NCBI RefSeq assembly: GCF_007747795.1
Contig: NZ_CP036275.1
Coordinates: 1,626,501-1,690,500 of the forward strand
Reading direction: 5' to 3'
Length of the DNA: 64,000 nucleotides
DNA from: Maioricimonas rarisocia
GTDB taxonomy: Bacteria > Planctomycetota > Planctomycetia > Planctomycetales > Planctomycetaceae
This document shows, piece after piece, positions 42,988-52,553 of the stretch. The notes beneath the pieces are model-generated. The model saw only the letters and a list, made by a program, of their open reading frames with translations, was not told the DNA's origin and made no database searches. Positions within the stretch are counted from its first letter, which is position 1, and every line of letters begins with the position of its first letter. Made by a program: the position numbers and the translations under genes.

Positions 42988-44076
42988 TTACGGCTTGACC
43001 GTCACCAGGTCGAACCCTTCGATCAGCAGGCCGTCGAGCGTGAGGCCGGTGAGTGCCAGGATCAGCGAGTCCCCATCGATCGCACCCGAGTCGACCAGCT
43101 CCCGGATGCTGAAGTGCAACAGCAGGTCGTCGTCACCGTCGTCATCGACGTCTTCGACTGTGCTTCGGATGGGAGCGGCGGCTCCTCCCAGTTCGGGATC
43201 GCCGAACAGCACCGTCGTTTCATCCGTCAGCAGGGCGTCGTAGTCGTCGGTGGTGAGGATCGCGACCGGCAGAACGCCGCCCGCGGCGGCCGACTTGCCC
43301 TTGCTCTTGCTGTTGGACTTCAGGTTGACCGGGTTCTTGTCACTGCCCGGCTTGATGTCGACCAGCACTTCGATGGCTGCAGGAACGTAGGTGAATTTCG
43401 TGACCAGTCCACCAGAGTCAGCGAAGTCAGCGGTGGTGGAGTTCACGCCGCCGGTGACGTTGGTGGAGGTCCGGCTGGTCGGGTCGCTCGAAGCGAAGTG
43501 GGCGTCGAACTGTGTCGTGAATCCGCCGCCGTAGTTCCGCACGTCCAGCAGCAGGTTACCGGCGGCCGGGTTGTACAAAAACGGGGTGTCGAGCACGATG
43601 ACGATGTCGAAGTCCCGGGGGCCCGCGCCCGTGTCGGCACTCGAGAGGGAGAGAGCGCCGTCGAAAACGATGGTGTCGTCGGTTCCGACGTTATCGGCGA
43701 ACGTCGTGCTCAGCTGGTCGACGGCGAAGGTCGTGGTCGAGAGGTTGATCTGGATGTCCGGCAACGTGCTGGAGAACCGGCGTCCCGTTCCGATGTCCGG
43801 ACGGAAGATCAGCTCGGTGATCAGCACGGGACCTGACAGGGCCGCGAAGTCGCCAGCGTCGTAAATCTGCTGGTATCGTTGTGAGTTGCGCCCGAAGTTG
43901 GCGATGTTAAACGGAAAGCCGTTGTTGCCGTTTCCTTCGACCGTCTCCAAAGCATTGGGGACGACGATCTGGTCGCTTGCCTGAAGACCCGCCGTCAATG
44001 ACAGAAGCAGCCCGCCTGCAAGAATGGTTGTTGCCAGTGCCCGCAGCCCTGCCGTGCCGTCATTGTTCTTCAGCAT
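42988..44076 (-). CDS. Secreted protein with calcium-loop-like C-terminal domain, paralogue 2
   Basis: A 362-aa paralogue of the preceding gene with the same order of parts: signal peptide, NGNNGFPFN body, DFDIVIVLDTPFLYNPAAGN block, and VDIKPGSDKNPVNL C-terminal domain with DVDDDGDDD. The N-terminal two thirds have drifted, while the C-terminal third and the 3' region including the terminator are nearly identical in DNA, which points to recent duplication or gene conversion. The start at 44076 follows AGGAG. Role unknown. Confidence 0.88.
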   Translation of the reverse strand: MLKNNDGTAGLRALATTILAGGLLLSLTAGLQASDQIVVPNALETVEGNGNNGFPFNIANFGRNSQRYQQIYDAGDFAALSGPVLITELIFRPDIGTGRRFSSTLPDIQINLSTTTFAVDQLSTTFADNVGTDDTIVFDGALSLSSADTGAGPRDFDIVIVLDTPFLYNPAAGNLLLDVRNYGGGFTTQFDAHFASSDPTSRTSTNVTGGVNSTTADFADSGGLVTKFTYVPAAIEVLVDIKPGSDKNPVNLKSNSKSKGKSAAAGGVLPVAILTTDDYDALLTDETTVLFGDPELGGAAAPIRSTVEDVDDDGDDDLLLHFSIRELVDSGAIDGDSLILALTGLTLDGLLIEGFDLVTVKP

Positions 44077-44230
44077 GCTGTGCTCCTGAATCCGGTTCCG
44101 AAGAGAGAGGAGAGGTGAGATCCGACACGCTACCCGTGCGGAAGGGGCGATTCAAGTGCGGACTTCCCGACTTCTCCATGTTCTCGCGTTGGCGTTGCTT
44201 CGCTCCGCGACGGAACCTGTTCATCTGAGC

Positions 44231-44400
44231 TCACGCTGGCGGATGCCACTGTCGCATATGCTCCGCATGAGTCCGCAGGTACGCACCTGCCTCGAAGTGG
44301 CGGTCGTAGAACTCCAGGTCGAGGTGGTGTGCCTGCAGGCAGGTCAGCACGAACATCGCCGACATCGTCGCGGGATGAGCCACCAGGGCCGGCTGTGCCG
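44231..44400 (-). pseudogene. Remnant of an unrecognised protein's C-terminus
   Basis: Read on the minus strand, one frame without stops gives SPAQPALVAHPATM, then FVLTCLQAHHLDLEFYDRHF, then GAYLRTHAEHMRQWHPPA and a stop at 44231. The sequence looks like real protein with a conserved HHLDLEFYDRHF core, but no suitable start precedes it and the upstream DNA is repeat material. I do not know the family. Confidence 0.35.
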
Positions 44401-44495
44401 GGCTGAGACACCGAGCACGTACCGGGTGGTTCGCCTGGAACGGAGCGCAGCGGAGTGACGGGCGTGGTTCGCAAGGCGTGAGACTTCAGGAACTC

Positions 44496-44533
44496 GCATG
44501 CTCACCCGCCTGCGGCGTGAGGGCATGGCACCC
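44496..44533 (+). repeat. R2 module copy
   Basis: GCATGCTCACCCGCCTGCGG then CGTGAGGGCATGGCACCC; it runs directly into R7 copy 3. Confidence 0.8.
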
Positions 44534-44581
44534 GGCTGCGGTTTTTATCCTCCGTGGCGTTGCACCGTCACGACAACTTTG
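44525..44581 (+). repeat. R7 repeat, copy 3
   Basis: ATGGCACCC, TTTTTATCCTCCGTGGCG, CACCGTCACGACAACT, matching the order at 16457-16513. Confidence 0.7.
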
Positions 44582-44696
44582 AGGTGCCTCTTCCCGTTCA
44601 TGCGACTGGGGGCTCGCCTGCGGCTCGACCCCAGCCACCCCCGGCCGACGGTGCCGGTGCATTCGCTGGCGCTTCGTGCTGGTATTGGGGCGAACG

Positions 44697-44734
44697 GCAT
44701 GCTCACCCGCCTGCGGCGTGAGGGCATGGCACCC
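44697..44734 (+). repeat. R2 module copy
   Basis: Identical in its 38 bp to the copy at 44496-44533. Confidence 0.8.
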
Positions 44735-44766
44735 GTCGGCCCGGCCTCGGTCGGGCTGGCGCACGG

Positions 44767-44775
44767 CTCACAGAG
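44767..44775. repeat. Left target-site duplication of IS element
   Basis: CTCACAGAG, repeated at 46314-46322. Together with flanking bases the uninterrupted site would read ACGGCTCACAGAGCCGT, a palindrome. Confidence 0.75.
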
Positions 44776-46313
44776 CCAGCCCTTTGAAGGTGCGGCGGAG
44801 GCCTCAGGTCGGCGGCTTCCGCTTCACCTTGCCCGTTTTCTTCTTCGCCGATTTCTTCGCGGCCCTGGCCTTCAACTTCTGGGCCGTCGAAACGTGCTTC
44901 TTCGGAGCATACTCACGGCGGGACCGCTTCTTCGATTTCCGCTTGTGCTTCTGGTACCGAGACAGCTTCGCCCGGCCGACGAGCTCCACCAACGTCTCGG
45001 CCAGCCGCAAGGCGGGAAGTTCCCGAAAACCGGACCACTCCTCCGGCGGCAACGCAATCATCATACCTCGGTAGGTGCCGCTCAGTTCCTCCGTCAGGTA
45101 ATACAGCGACACGTTGTCGTCGACCCACTCATGGCCGTGCACGTGCGCCATCGCCGCCGGCACCAGCGCAAATACGTTGAAGCACGCCACCGCCATACAG
45201 AACGAGAACAGCGCTGCCCGCGGAAAACCCAGCGTGTTCAGCTCGCAGCACAGCGAGGTCGTGATGTGCTGAAAGGCCGTCTCGATCGTCCACCGTTTGC
45301 GGTACAGAGCCGCCACCTGCTCGGCATCGGCAGCCTGCGGCGGCAGGTTGGTCAGCAGGTGCAGCTCCGTGTCGCCGCCACGCACGGGCTTGTCCAGTTC
45401 GAGGGTGATCCTGCGGATCTCCATTCTCTTGCCGGTGTCGGGGTCCGTCAGCTGCATGGTCTGTTCATACAGCAGGCCGTTCTCCGCCGGCCCCTTGCAG
45501 CGACGCTCGCCGATCAGCTCCCAGCGGAGGTGTCCCATGTGCTGGCGCATCAGGAAGCAGCCATCCCGGTCCTTGATGCCGAACAGCACCCCGCTGGTGC
45601 AGTAGTGCCGGTCGGCAATGATCAGATCCTTCGGCTGCACCTGCTCGAAGATGGGGGCGGCCAGCTTGACCTCCTGCGTGTAGGCATCTTCGGCGACGAG
45701 CACGTCTTCGATCAGCCCGCGATCCGGATCGAGCACCGCGACGGCCACGCCGGGCAGGGCTGCGGCCCCGTCTTCACGCAGCTCCTTGAGCCGATGGTCG
45801 GTCCCGGTGATGTGATTGCCGTCGATCACCCTGGTGTGATAGCCCTTCAGCAGTGGTGTGCGGCTATTCCAGTTGGCCATGACGTTGCCGGCTCCCTGGG
45901 CGATGTGCCGCACCAGAGCCTGCGAGACCTGCGGTTCGACGCCGCTGAGCTTGTCGTACAGGGCCTTGACGGAAACGGGCATCGACTCCTTTTTCCGCTG
46001 GAAGGCGGCGTGAACGGTGGGTTCGATGCGGCAGACGACCAGGGACATGAGTTCGACGAGGCTGGAGAACGTCAGTTCGCGCTCATATTGCGTTTCGGAG
46101 TGTTCCCGGAACAGCTGATCGAGCCGCTGCGGGGCGAGGATGTTCTCGAGGCAGGCCCGCACCATCACGCAGACGGGGGCCTCGTCCACAAACCGATCGA
46201 GCACGTCTGAGCCGAGCATGGTCCGTCCTCCCTGACGAAAACCTTGATGTCCTGAGCAGACAAAGGCTTAGCGAATCCGGAGGCGTCGTTCCAGACCACC
46301 TTCAAAGGGCTGG
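44776..46313 (-). mobile_element. IS4-family insertion sequence, 1538 bp, intact
   Basis: Bounded by perfect 17-bp inverted repeats: CCAGCCCTTTGAAGGTG (44776-44792) and its complement (46297-46313). A 9-bp CTCACAGAG direct repeat flanks it, as expected for IS4-type transposition. One transposase gene fills the element. Confidence 0.88.
44804..46219 (-). CDS. IS4-type transposase
   Basis: A 471-aa DDE transposase. Catalytic residues are D133 (VIDGNHITGTDHR), D203 (IIADRHYC) and E313 within the IS4 signature Y306-x-x-R309-x-x-x-E313 (YRKRWTIETAFQ); the later lysine of the signature is not at the usual spacing. The C-terminal 60 residues are a very basic lysine/arginine tail. The gene starts 77 bp inside the right end and stops 12 bp before the left inverted repeat. 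No frameshift or truncation is visible, so it may still be active. Confidence 0.93.
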   Translation of the reverse strand: MLGSDVLDRFVDEAPVCVMVRACLENILAPQRLDQLFREHSETQYERELTFSSLVELMSLVVCRIEPTVHAAFQRKKESMPVSVKALYDKLSGVEPQVSQALVRHIAQGAGNVMANWNSRTPLLKGYHTRVIDGNHITGTDHRLKELREDGAAALPGVAVAVLDPDRGLIEDVLVAEDAYTQEVKLAAPIFEQVQPKDLIIADRHYCTSGVLFGIKDRDGCFLMRQHMGHLRWELIGERRCKGPAENGLLYEQTMQLTDPDTGKRMEIRRITLELDKPVRGGDTELHLLTNLPPQAADAEQVAALYRKRWTIETAFQHITTSLCCELNTLGFPRAALFSFCMAVACFNVFALVPAAMAHVHGHEWVDDNVSLYYLTEELSGTYRGMMIALPPEEWSGFRELPALRLAETLVELVGRAKLSRYQKHKRKSKKRSRREYAPKKHVSTAQKLKARAAKKSAKKKTGKVKRKPPT

Positions 46314-46322
46314 CTCACAGAG
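46314..46322. repeat. Right target-site duplication of IS element
   Basis: CTCACAGAG; pair of 44767-44775. Confidence 0.75.
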
Positions 46323-46344
46323 CCGTGGCACGTGCGCGGGCAAA

Positions 46345-46362
46345 GCTGGGACCAGTCCTGGC
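46345..46362 (+). repeat. R1 palindrome copy
   Basis: GCTGGGACCAGTCCTGGC, one base off the consensus, just outside the IS. Confidence 0.7.
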
Positions 46363-46403
46363 CTGCGGTCACTCGCCTTTCAAGACTCGCCGCTCGCCCC
46401 TCC

Positions 46404-47783
46404 TCAAATCAGCTCCGGAATCGGGCGGCCACCTTCCTGCACGATCGGGATCGGACGGCCGCGCTGGTTCGTCCAGTGGGCGTTCAGATCGATCCCCAGA
46501 TGGCGGAACGTCGTCGCCGCCAGATCCTGCGGGCGGACCGGCGAACTGAGGATCTCGGCTCCACGGGAGTCGCTGCTGCCGATCACCTGACCGGTCGGCA
46601 TGCCGCCGCCGGCGACGAGCATCGACATGATGTTCGTCCAGTGGTGGCGTCCGGCCTGTTCGTTGATGACCGGCGTACGGCCGAATTCCCCCATCATCAT
46701 CACGAAGGTGTCGTCCAGCAGACCACGGTCCTCGAGGTCGTTAATGAGGGCGTAGAACGCCTGGTCGACGCGGGGGCAGAGGGGTTTCAGCCCTTTTTCG
46801 ATGCCACCCCACCGCACGTCGTCGCCGTGGTGGTCGAAGTAACCCCATGCGCCGCTGACGAGGACGAACGTCACGCCCGACTCGACGAGTCGGCGGGCGA
46901 GCAGGGCCTTCTCGCCGACGCTGACCCGTCCGTACGCGTCACGGGTTTCGTCGGTTTCGCGATCGAGGTCGAAGGCTTTCTGCACCCGTCCGGAAAGGAC
47001 CATGTCGAACGCCTTCTGCGTGAAACGGTCGGTTCGGGCCAGCGTGTCTCCCTGATCGAGGTCGCGACGCATGCGGTCAAACTGGTCCCGCAGCGACTGG
47101 CGGTCCTTCAGCCGGGGAACTTCCACGCCTTTGGGCAGATTAAACTTGCCGGCCAGTTCGAGTCCTTTGACCGGTTCGTAGCTGGAGCCCATGTGCCCGG
47201 CACCGTAGACGTCGGCGGCCCAGGAGTTCGCCAGTCCGACGAAGGGAGGCATGGCCGGGTCGTTGGCGCCGCGAAACTTCGCTGCGATCGACCCCATTGA
47301 GGGGTAGCCGGCCCCGTCCCGGCCGTCGTTGGTTCGTCGGGCGAGCGGGTTGCCGGCCTGCAACGTGATGGGCGTATGATTGCTGGCCGTGCAGTCGACG
47401 CTGCGGATGATCGACATCTTGTGGGCGATCGAAGCCTGAAGCGGCAGGTGTTCGCCGAAGCGGACTCCCGGCAGCGATGTGGGAATCGACGAAAACGGGC
47501 CGCGAACTTCGCGGGGAGCGTCCGGCTTGGGGTCCCACATGTCGAGCTGGCTGGGGCCGCCGGAGAGCCAGAACAGGATCACCGCCTTGCGGGAACCGTC
47601 GTTGCTCCGGGCCTGTTCCTGCGCCTGAAGCAGTTGCGGGAGCGAGAGTCCCGCCAATCCGGCCAGGCCGGTCTGCAGGAACCAGCGTCGGGAACCAACC
47701 CGGATCAAATCGCCCGGCAAGGGAGCCATGCTCATGCCACTGGTGTTGCCGGCATGTTCGGCGGCGTGCCGTCTGGAGTTCAT
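46404..47783 (-). CDS. DUF1501 protein, Tat-exported
   Basis: A 459-aa DUF1501 protein with a twin-arginine-like start (SRRWFLQTGLAGLAGLSLP near residues 31-49), then VILFWLSGGPSQLDMWDPKP, and near the end MMMGEFGRTP. The fold is related to alkaline phosphatase/sulfatase, but the enzyme activity is unknown. In planctomycetes these genes normally follow a DUF1549/DUF1553 gene; here the partner is missing and the IS lies just downstream. AGGTGA precedes the ATG by seven bases. Confidence 0.92.
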   Translation of the reverse strand: MNSRRHAAEHAGNTSGMSMAPLPGDLIRVGSRRWFLQTGLAGLAGLSLPQLLQAQEQARSNDGSRKAVILFWLSGGPSQLDMWDPKPDAPREVRGPFSSIPTSLPGVRFGEHLPLQASIAHKMSIIRSVDCTASNHTPITLQAGNPLARRTNDGRDGAGYPSMGSIAAKFRGANDPAMPPFVGLANSWAADVYGAGHMGSSYEPVKGLELAGKFNLPKGVEVPRLKDRQSLRDQFDRMRRDLDQGDTLARTDRFTQKAFDMVLSGRVQKAFDLDRETDETRDAYGRVSVGEKALLARRLVESGVTFVLVSGAWGYFDHHGDDVRWGGIEKGLKPLCPRVDQAFYALINDLEDRGLLDDTFVMMMGEFGRTPVINEQAGRHHWTNIMSMLVAGGGMPTGQVIGSSDSRGAEILSSPVRPQDLAATTFRHLGIDLNAHWTNQRGRPIPIVQEGGRPIPELI

Positions 47784-48025
47784 CGTCAGTCACCTGTCTC
47801 GATCGTCTTGAATCCGAGCGCATTTTCGGCGAGCAGACATAATAGCACTTGTTGATGCGTCTGGGGAACCGTGATGATGGGGGCGTACCGGAGGCTGGAT
47901 GAAATCGTCTTCACACTCTCGCAGGGATCGGTCGGCTGTCTGGCAGTGCGATGTGCCGCGCCATACACTCCCCGCGAAGTATCACCTCGCGGCCGGCGAC
48001 GGCCAGGATGCAGTCAGAAAGGCAG

Positions 48026-49606
<1,581 letters not shown>

Positions 49607-49689
49607 CCATCCGGGCAATGCCCCTGTGATGGCTGATAGGATCCGGCCGGTTACAATCCCCGTGCTGGTCTCGCGGAAACGTCTACTGA

Positions 49690-49724
49690 CACCCGCGGCG
49701 GCAACGAGTCGTCGCGGGTGCTTT
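49690..49724 (+). terminator. Terminator after phosphoesterase gene
   Basis: Stem CACCCGCG/CGCGGGTG with a 15-nt loop followed by CTTTCG; 84 nt after the stop codon. Confidence 0.5.
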
Positions 49725-49770
49725 CGTGATACGGGCCATTCCTCTGGGGACGTCGACAGGGAGGGAGACG

Positions 49771-50640
49771 ATGGCGAACGAGCGACTGTCGAGGATCGGT
49801 CCGGGACTACGGCTGCTGGCCCTGTTCATCGTCGTCGGAATCGGGCTGCTGCTCGCCGTGTGGCTCGTCGATGGCCGGCTGGTGCTCGAGAAACTGCTGA
49901 CGCGTCTCATTCTGCCGGTCAGTCTGATCTGGCTGGCGCTCACGTTGCAGACCGCCTGGGCAGTTCTTCGCCGACGCTGGCTGCCCGCACTGCTGGCCGG
50001 TGCGACATGGCTCCTGCTCGGAGTGGCCGGCAACGACCGGTTCGCCGAAATGCTGATCTGGGAATTCGTCGACGAGTATGCCACGGTCGACCCGTTTGCG
50101 GCCCCGCCGTTCGACACGGTGGTTCTGCTCGGCGGCGGAACGCGGCACAGCATCGGTGATCGCGTCGAACTGGGGCACAGTGGTGATCGGGTCGGACTGG
50201 CCGCCCGGCTGTACCAGGCCGGCCAGGTCAACCGGATCATCTGCACCGGGACCCGCATCAAAGGGTTTGCTCCGGACGGCAAGGATCCGGCGGAGCTGAC
50301 CGAAACCCTGCTGATCGAACTGGGCATCCCGCGGGACGTCCTCTCGAAGAGTCCCGGGACGGACACCTCCTCGGAGATGCGGGAACTCGCGAAGGCACTC
50401 GAGGCGGAAGGACGCACCGGGGTGATCTCGTCGGCCTGGCATATGCCGCGGGTCATGCGACTGGCCCGCCACAACGGGCTGGATCTGATTCCGATTCCGG
50501 CTGACTTTCGTGTGTCCGATGTGTCCCACCGGCCGCAGACGTTCGGGGCGTGGATTTACAGCCTCATCCCGAACGTCGAGTCGCTGAAGACGAGCACGGT
50601 CTGCTTTCGGGAGTGGCTCGCGGGGCTGGTGAACCGCTGA
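49771..50640 (+). CDS. YdcF/SanA-like DUF218 membrane protein
   Basis: A 289-aa protein with two or three N-terminal membrane helices (about 10-90) and a DUF218 domain: VVLLGGGT, GHSGDRV, ICTGTR, TSSEMRELAKAL and SAWHMPRVMRL. Family members are linked to envelope integrity and vancomycin resistance in enterobacteria (SanA, ElyC). The ATG at 49771 is preceded by GGGAGACG. A single gene between a phosphoesterase and a sulfatase. Confidence 0.88.
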   Translation: MANERLSRIGPGLRLLALFIVVGIGLLLAVWLVDGRLVLEKLLTRLILPVSLIWLALTLQTAWAVLRRRWLPALLAGATWLLLGVAGNDRFAEMLIWEFVDEYATVDPFAAPPFDTVVLLGGGTRHSIGDRVELGHSGDRVGLAARLYQAGQVNRIICTGTRIKGFAPDGKDPAELTETLLIELGIPRDVLSKSPGTDTSSEMRELAKALEAEGRTGVISSAWHMPRVMRLARHNGLDLIPIPADFRVSDVSHRPQTFGAWIYSLIPNVESLKTSTVCFREWLAGLVNR

Positions 50641-50802
50641 CCGGCTGGCGGCCGCCGCTGGGACATGCCAGCTCGATCGGGTACATTCGGAGCATCGTCT
50701 CATCACGCTTCGTCGCTGCGGAAGGGGCCTGCGCAAGCTGACCCGCCGCGGCCGGAGTCGCTGATTCCCTGCATCAACTTCTCGATGATCCGGAGTGACC
50801 GC

Positions 50803-52227
50803 ATGCGCTCTCTCTGCCTGCTGCTGGCCACACTCATCCTGCCCGGACTGTGCCTTTCGACCGGCAATGCGGCCGAACGTCCCAACGTGCTGATCATCAT
50901 GGCGGATGACTGTACGTACAACGATCTGCCGGCCTACGGCGGTCAGAACGCCCGCACGCCGAATATCGATCAGCTGGTCCGCCAGGGGCTCACTTTCAAC
51001 CGGGCCTACCTCGGCGAGGCGATGTGCCAGCCCTGCCGGGCGGAGCTGTACACGGGGCAGTACGCGATGCGGAACGGCTGTGCGTGGAACCACTCGGCCA
51101 GCCGGCCCACGACGAAGAGTTTGCCGCATCATCTCGGACCGCTCGGTTACCGGGTCGGCATTGCCGGGAAGGTGCACGTGAAGCCGGCGAAGGCGTTTCC
51201 GTTCGAGAAGGTGCAGGGGTTCGATCAGAACTGCGTCCGCAACCCGACGCAGCCGCACGATCTGGAGGCGATCCGCACGTTCATGCAGAAGGACCCGCAG
51301 CAGCCGTTCTGCCTGGTCGTCGCGCTGGTCGAACCGCATGTTCCCTGGGTCATGGGGGACGCTTCGCAGTATCCACCCGCGAAGATCAAACTGCCCCCGA
51401 ACATTGCCGATACGCCGCGGACCCGGCAGGACTTTGGCCGCTACCTGGCGGAGATCACCTACATGGACGGGCAGGTGGGTGAGATCCTGCAGGCACTGGA
51501 AGAGACCGGTAAGGCGGACGAGACGCTGGTGCTGTTCACGTCGGAGCAGGGCTCGCAGTTTCCCGGCTGCAAATGGACGAACTGGGACACCGGGCTGCAT
51601 ACCGCGCTGATTGCCCGCTGGCCGGGCCATGTTCCTGCCGGCGAACGGACCGATGCCGTCGTGCAATACGCGGATGTCGTGCCGACGCTGATCGAGGTGG
51701 CGGGAGCTGACGTCCCGGACGAGGGTCTGGACGGCCGGAGCTTTCTGACGGTCCTGACAGGGGAGGCGGAGGGGCATCGCGAGTACGCGTACGGAATGCA
51801 TAACAACATTCCGGAAGGGCCGGCCTACCCGATCCGCACGATCACGGACGGTCGCTACCGGTACATCCGCAATCTGATGCCGAACGAGATCTACATCGAA
51901 AAGCACCTGATGGGGATGCGGGGCGACGGCAGCCTGAACAACCCGTACTGGTCGACGTGGGTGCGTGACAGCTGGGAGAACCCGCACATCTACATGCTGG
52001 TGAAGCGGTACATGAGCCGCCCGGCCGAGCAGCTGTACCTGACTGCCGACGATCCGTACGAAATGACGAACCTGGCAGGCGACCCGGCTCATGCCGAGGT
52101 GCAGGCCCGCTTGAGTGCCGAGCTGGACCGCTGGATGAAAGAGCAGGGTGATCCCGGTGCGGCGCAGGACACGCAGGAAGCGATCCAGGCGGCGCGGCAG
52201 GGCCGGCATCTGTATGGGAGGGAGTAG
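50803..52227 (+). CDS. Secreted sulfatase with a CQPCR active-site motif
   Basis: A 474-aa sulfatase: signal peptide (1-24), IIMADDCTYNDLPAYGG metal-binding start, and modification motif C75-Q-P-C78-R79 where most sulfatases have Ser at the fourth position. GKVHVKP and TSEQGSQFP blocks follow. The substrate is likely a sulfated sugar. The cysteine at 78 should not block conversion of C75 to formylglycine but departs from the consensus. Start 50803 follows GGAG. No gene is coupled to it. Confidence 0.92.
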   Translation: MRSLCLLLATLILPGLCLSTGNAAERPNVLIIMADDCTYNDLPAYGGQNARTPNIDQLVRQGLTFNRAYLGEAMCQPCRAELYTGQYAMRNGCAWNHSASRPTTKSLPHHLGPLGYRVGIAGKVHVKPAKAFPFEKVQGFDQNCVRNPTQPHDLEAIRTFMQKDPQQPFCLVVALVEPHVPWVMGDASQYPPAKIKLPPNIADTPRTRQDFGRYLAEITYMDGQVGEILQALEETGKADETLVLFTSEQGSQFPGCKWTNWDTGLHTALIARWPGHVPAGERTDAVVQYADVVPTLIEVAGADVPDEGLDGRSFLTVLTGEAEGHREYAYGMHNNIPEGPAYPIRTITDGRYRYIRNLMPNEIYIEKHLMGMRGDGSLNNPYWSTWVRDSWENPHIYMLVKRYMSRPAEQLYLTADDPYEMTNLAGDPAHAEVQARLSAELDRWMKEQGDPGAAQDTQEAIQAARQGRHLYGRE

Positions 52228-52256
52228 GCGGGAGGAGTCAGGAAATGGGGGCTGGC

Positions 52257-52281
52257 GAGCCCCGAGCGTGAGCTCGGGGGT
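52257..52281 (+). repeat. R3 module copy
   Basis: GAGCCCCGAGCGTGAGCTCG plus GGGGT; the two arms have changed together, keeping the palindrome. Confidence 0.7.
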
Positions 52282-52325
52282 AGGGCTGTGGTGAACCAAG
52301 GAGGCACGGAGCCGTGGAGGAATCA

Positions 52326-52346
52326 GAGCCGCGAGCGTGAACGAGC
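52326..52346 (+). repeat. R4 module copy
   Basis: GAGCCGCGAGCGTGAACGAG type. Confidence 0.55.
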
Positions 52347-52377
52347 GGATGGATGGGTGGCTGGTGGACTCACTCCC

Positions 52378-52404
52378 GCCCACCGGTCGCAGCCGGTGGG
52401 CTTT
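52378..52404 (+). terminator. GCCCACCGG/CCGGTGGGC hairpin with TTT
   Basis: 9-bp perfect stem, 6-nt loop, followed by TTT. Similar hairpins are at 59512 and 60880. It may end transcription of the sulfatase gene 150 nt upstream. Confidence 0.5.
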
Positions 52405-52516
52405 GTCCACGCCTCCAGCCCGTTTCTCCGTGGCTTCGCTCGCGTTGCTCCGCTCCAGCCACGGCCACCCCCGGAGGTGGACTTGTGAAAGCGGCGTCCT
52501 GCGTCGATCTGAATTG

Positions 52517-52534
52517 CTGGGACCAGTCCCAGCC
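52517..52534 (+). repeat. R1 palindrome copy
   Basis: Exact GCTGGGACCAGTCCCAGC followed by CTAC. Confidence 0.85.
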
Positions 52535-52553
52535 TACTCTCTCACCTCTGCCG

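Larger units (their letters stand above)
44077..44775. other. Repeat mosaic spacer with gene remnant
   Basis: About 700 bp. Contains a protein-like remnant (44231-44400), two R2 copies (44496 and 44697), R7 copy 3 (44525) and the left target duplication of the IS (44767-44775). Confidence 0.6.
52228..52553. other. Repeat mosaic spacer
   Basis: 326 bp holding R3 (52257), R4 (52326), the GCCCACCGG hairpin (52378) and R1 (52517). No gene. Confidence 0.65.

Noticed and set aside
44130-44474. 114-codon minus-strand frame before the IS
   Set aside because: Low-quality translation; another frame of the same strand over 44231-44400 looks far more protein-like.
49807-52410. 867-codon minus-strand frame over the YdcF-like and sulfatase genes
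   Set aside because: It crosses two well-supported plus-strand genes and has no recognisable domain.
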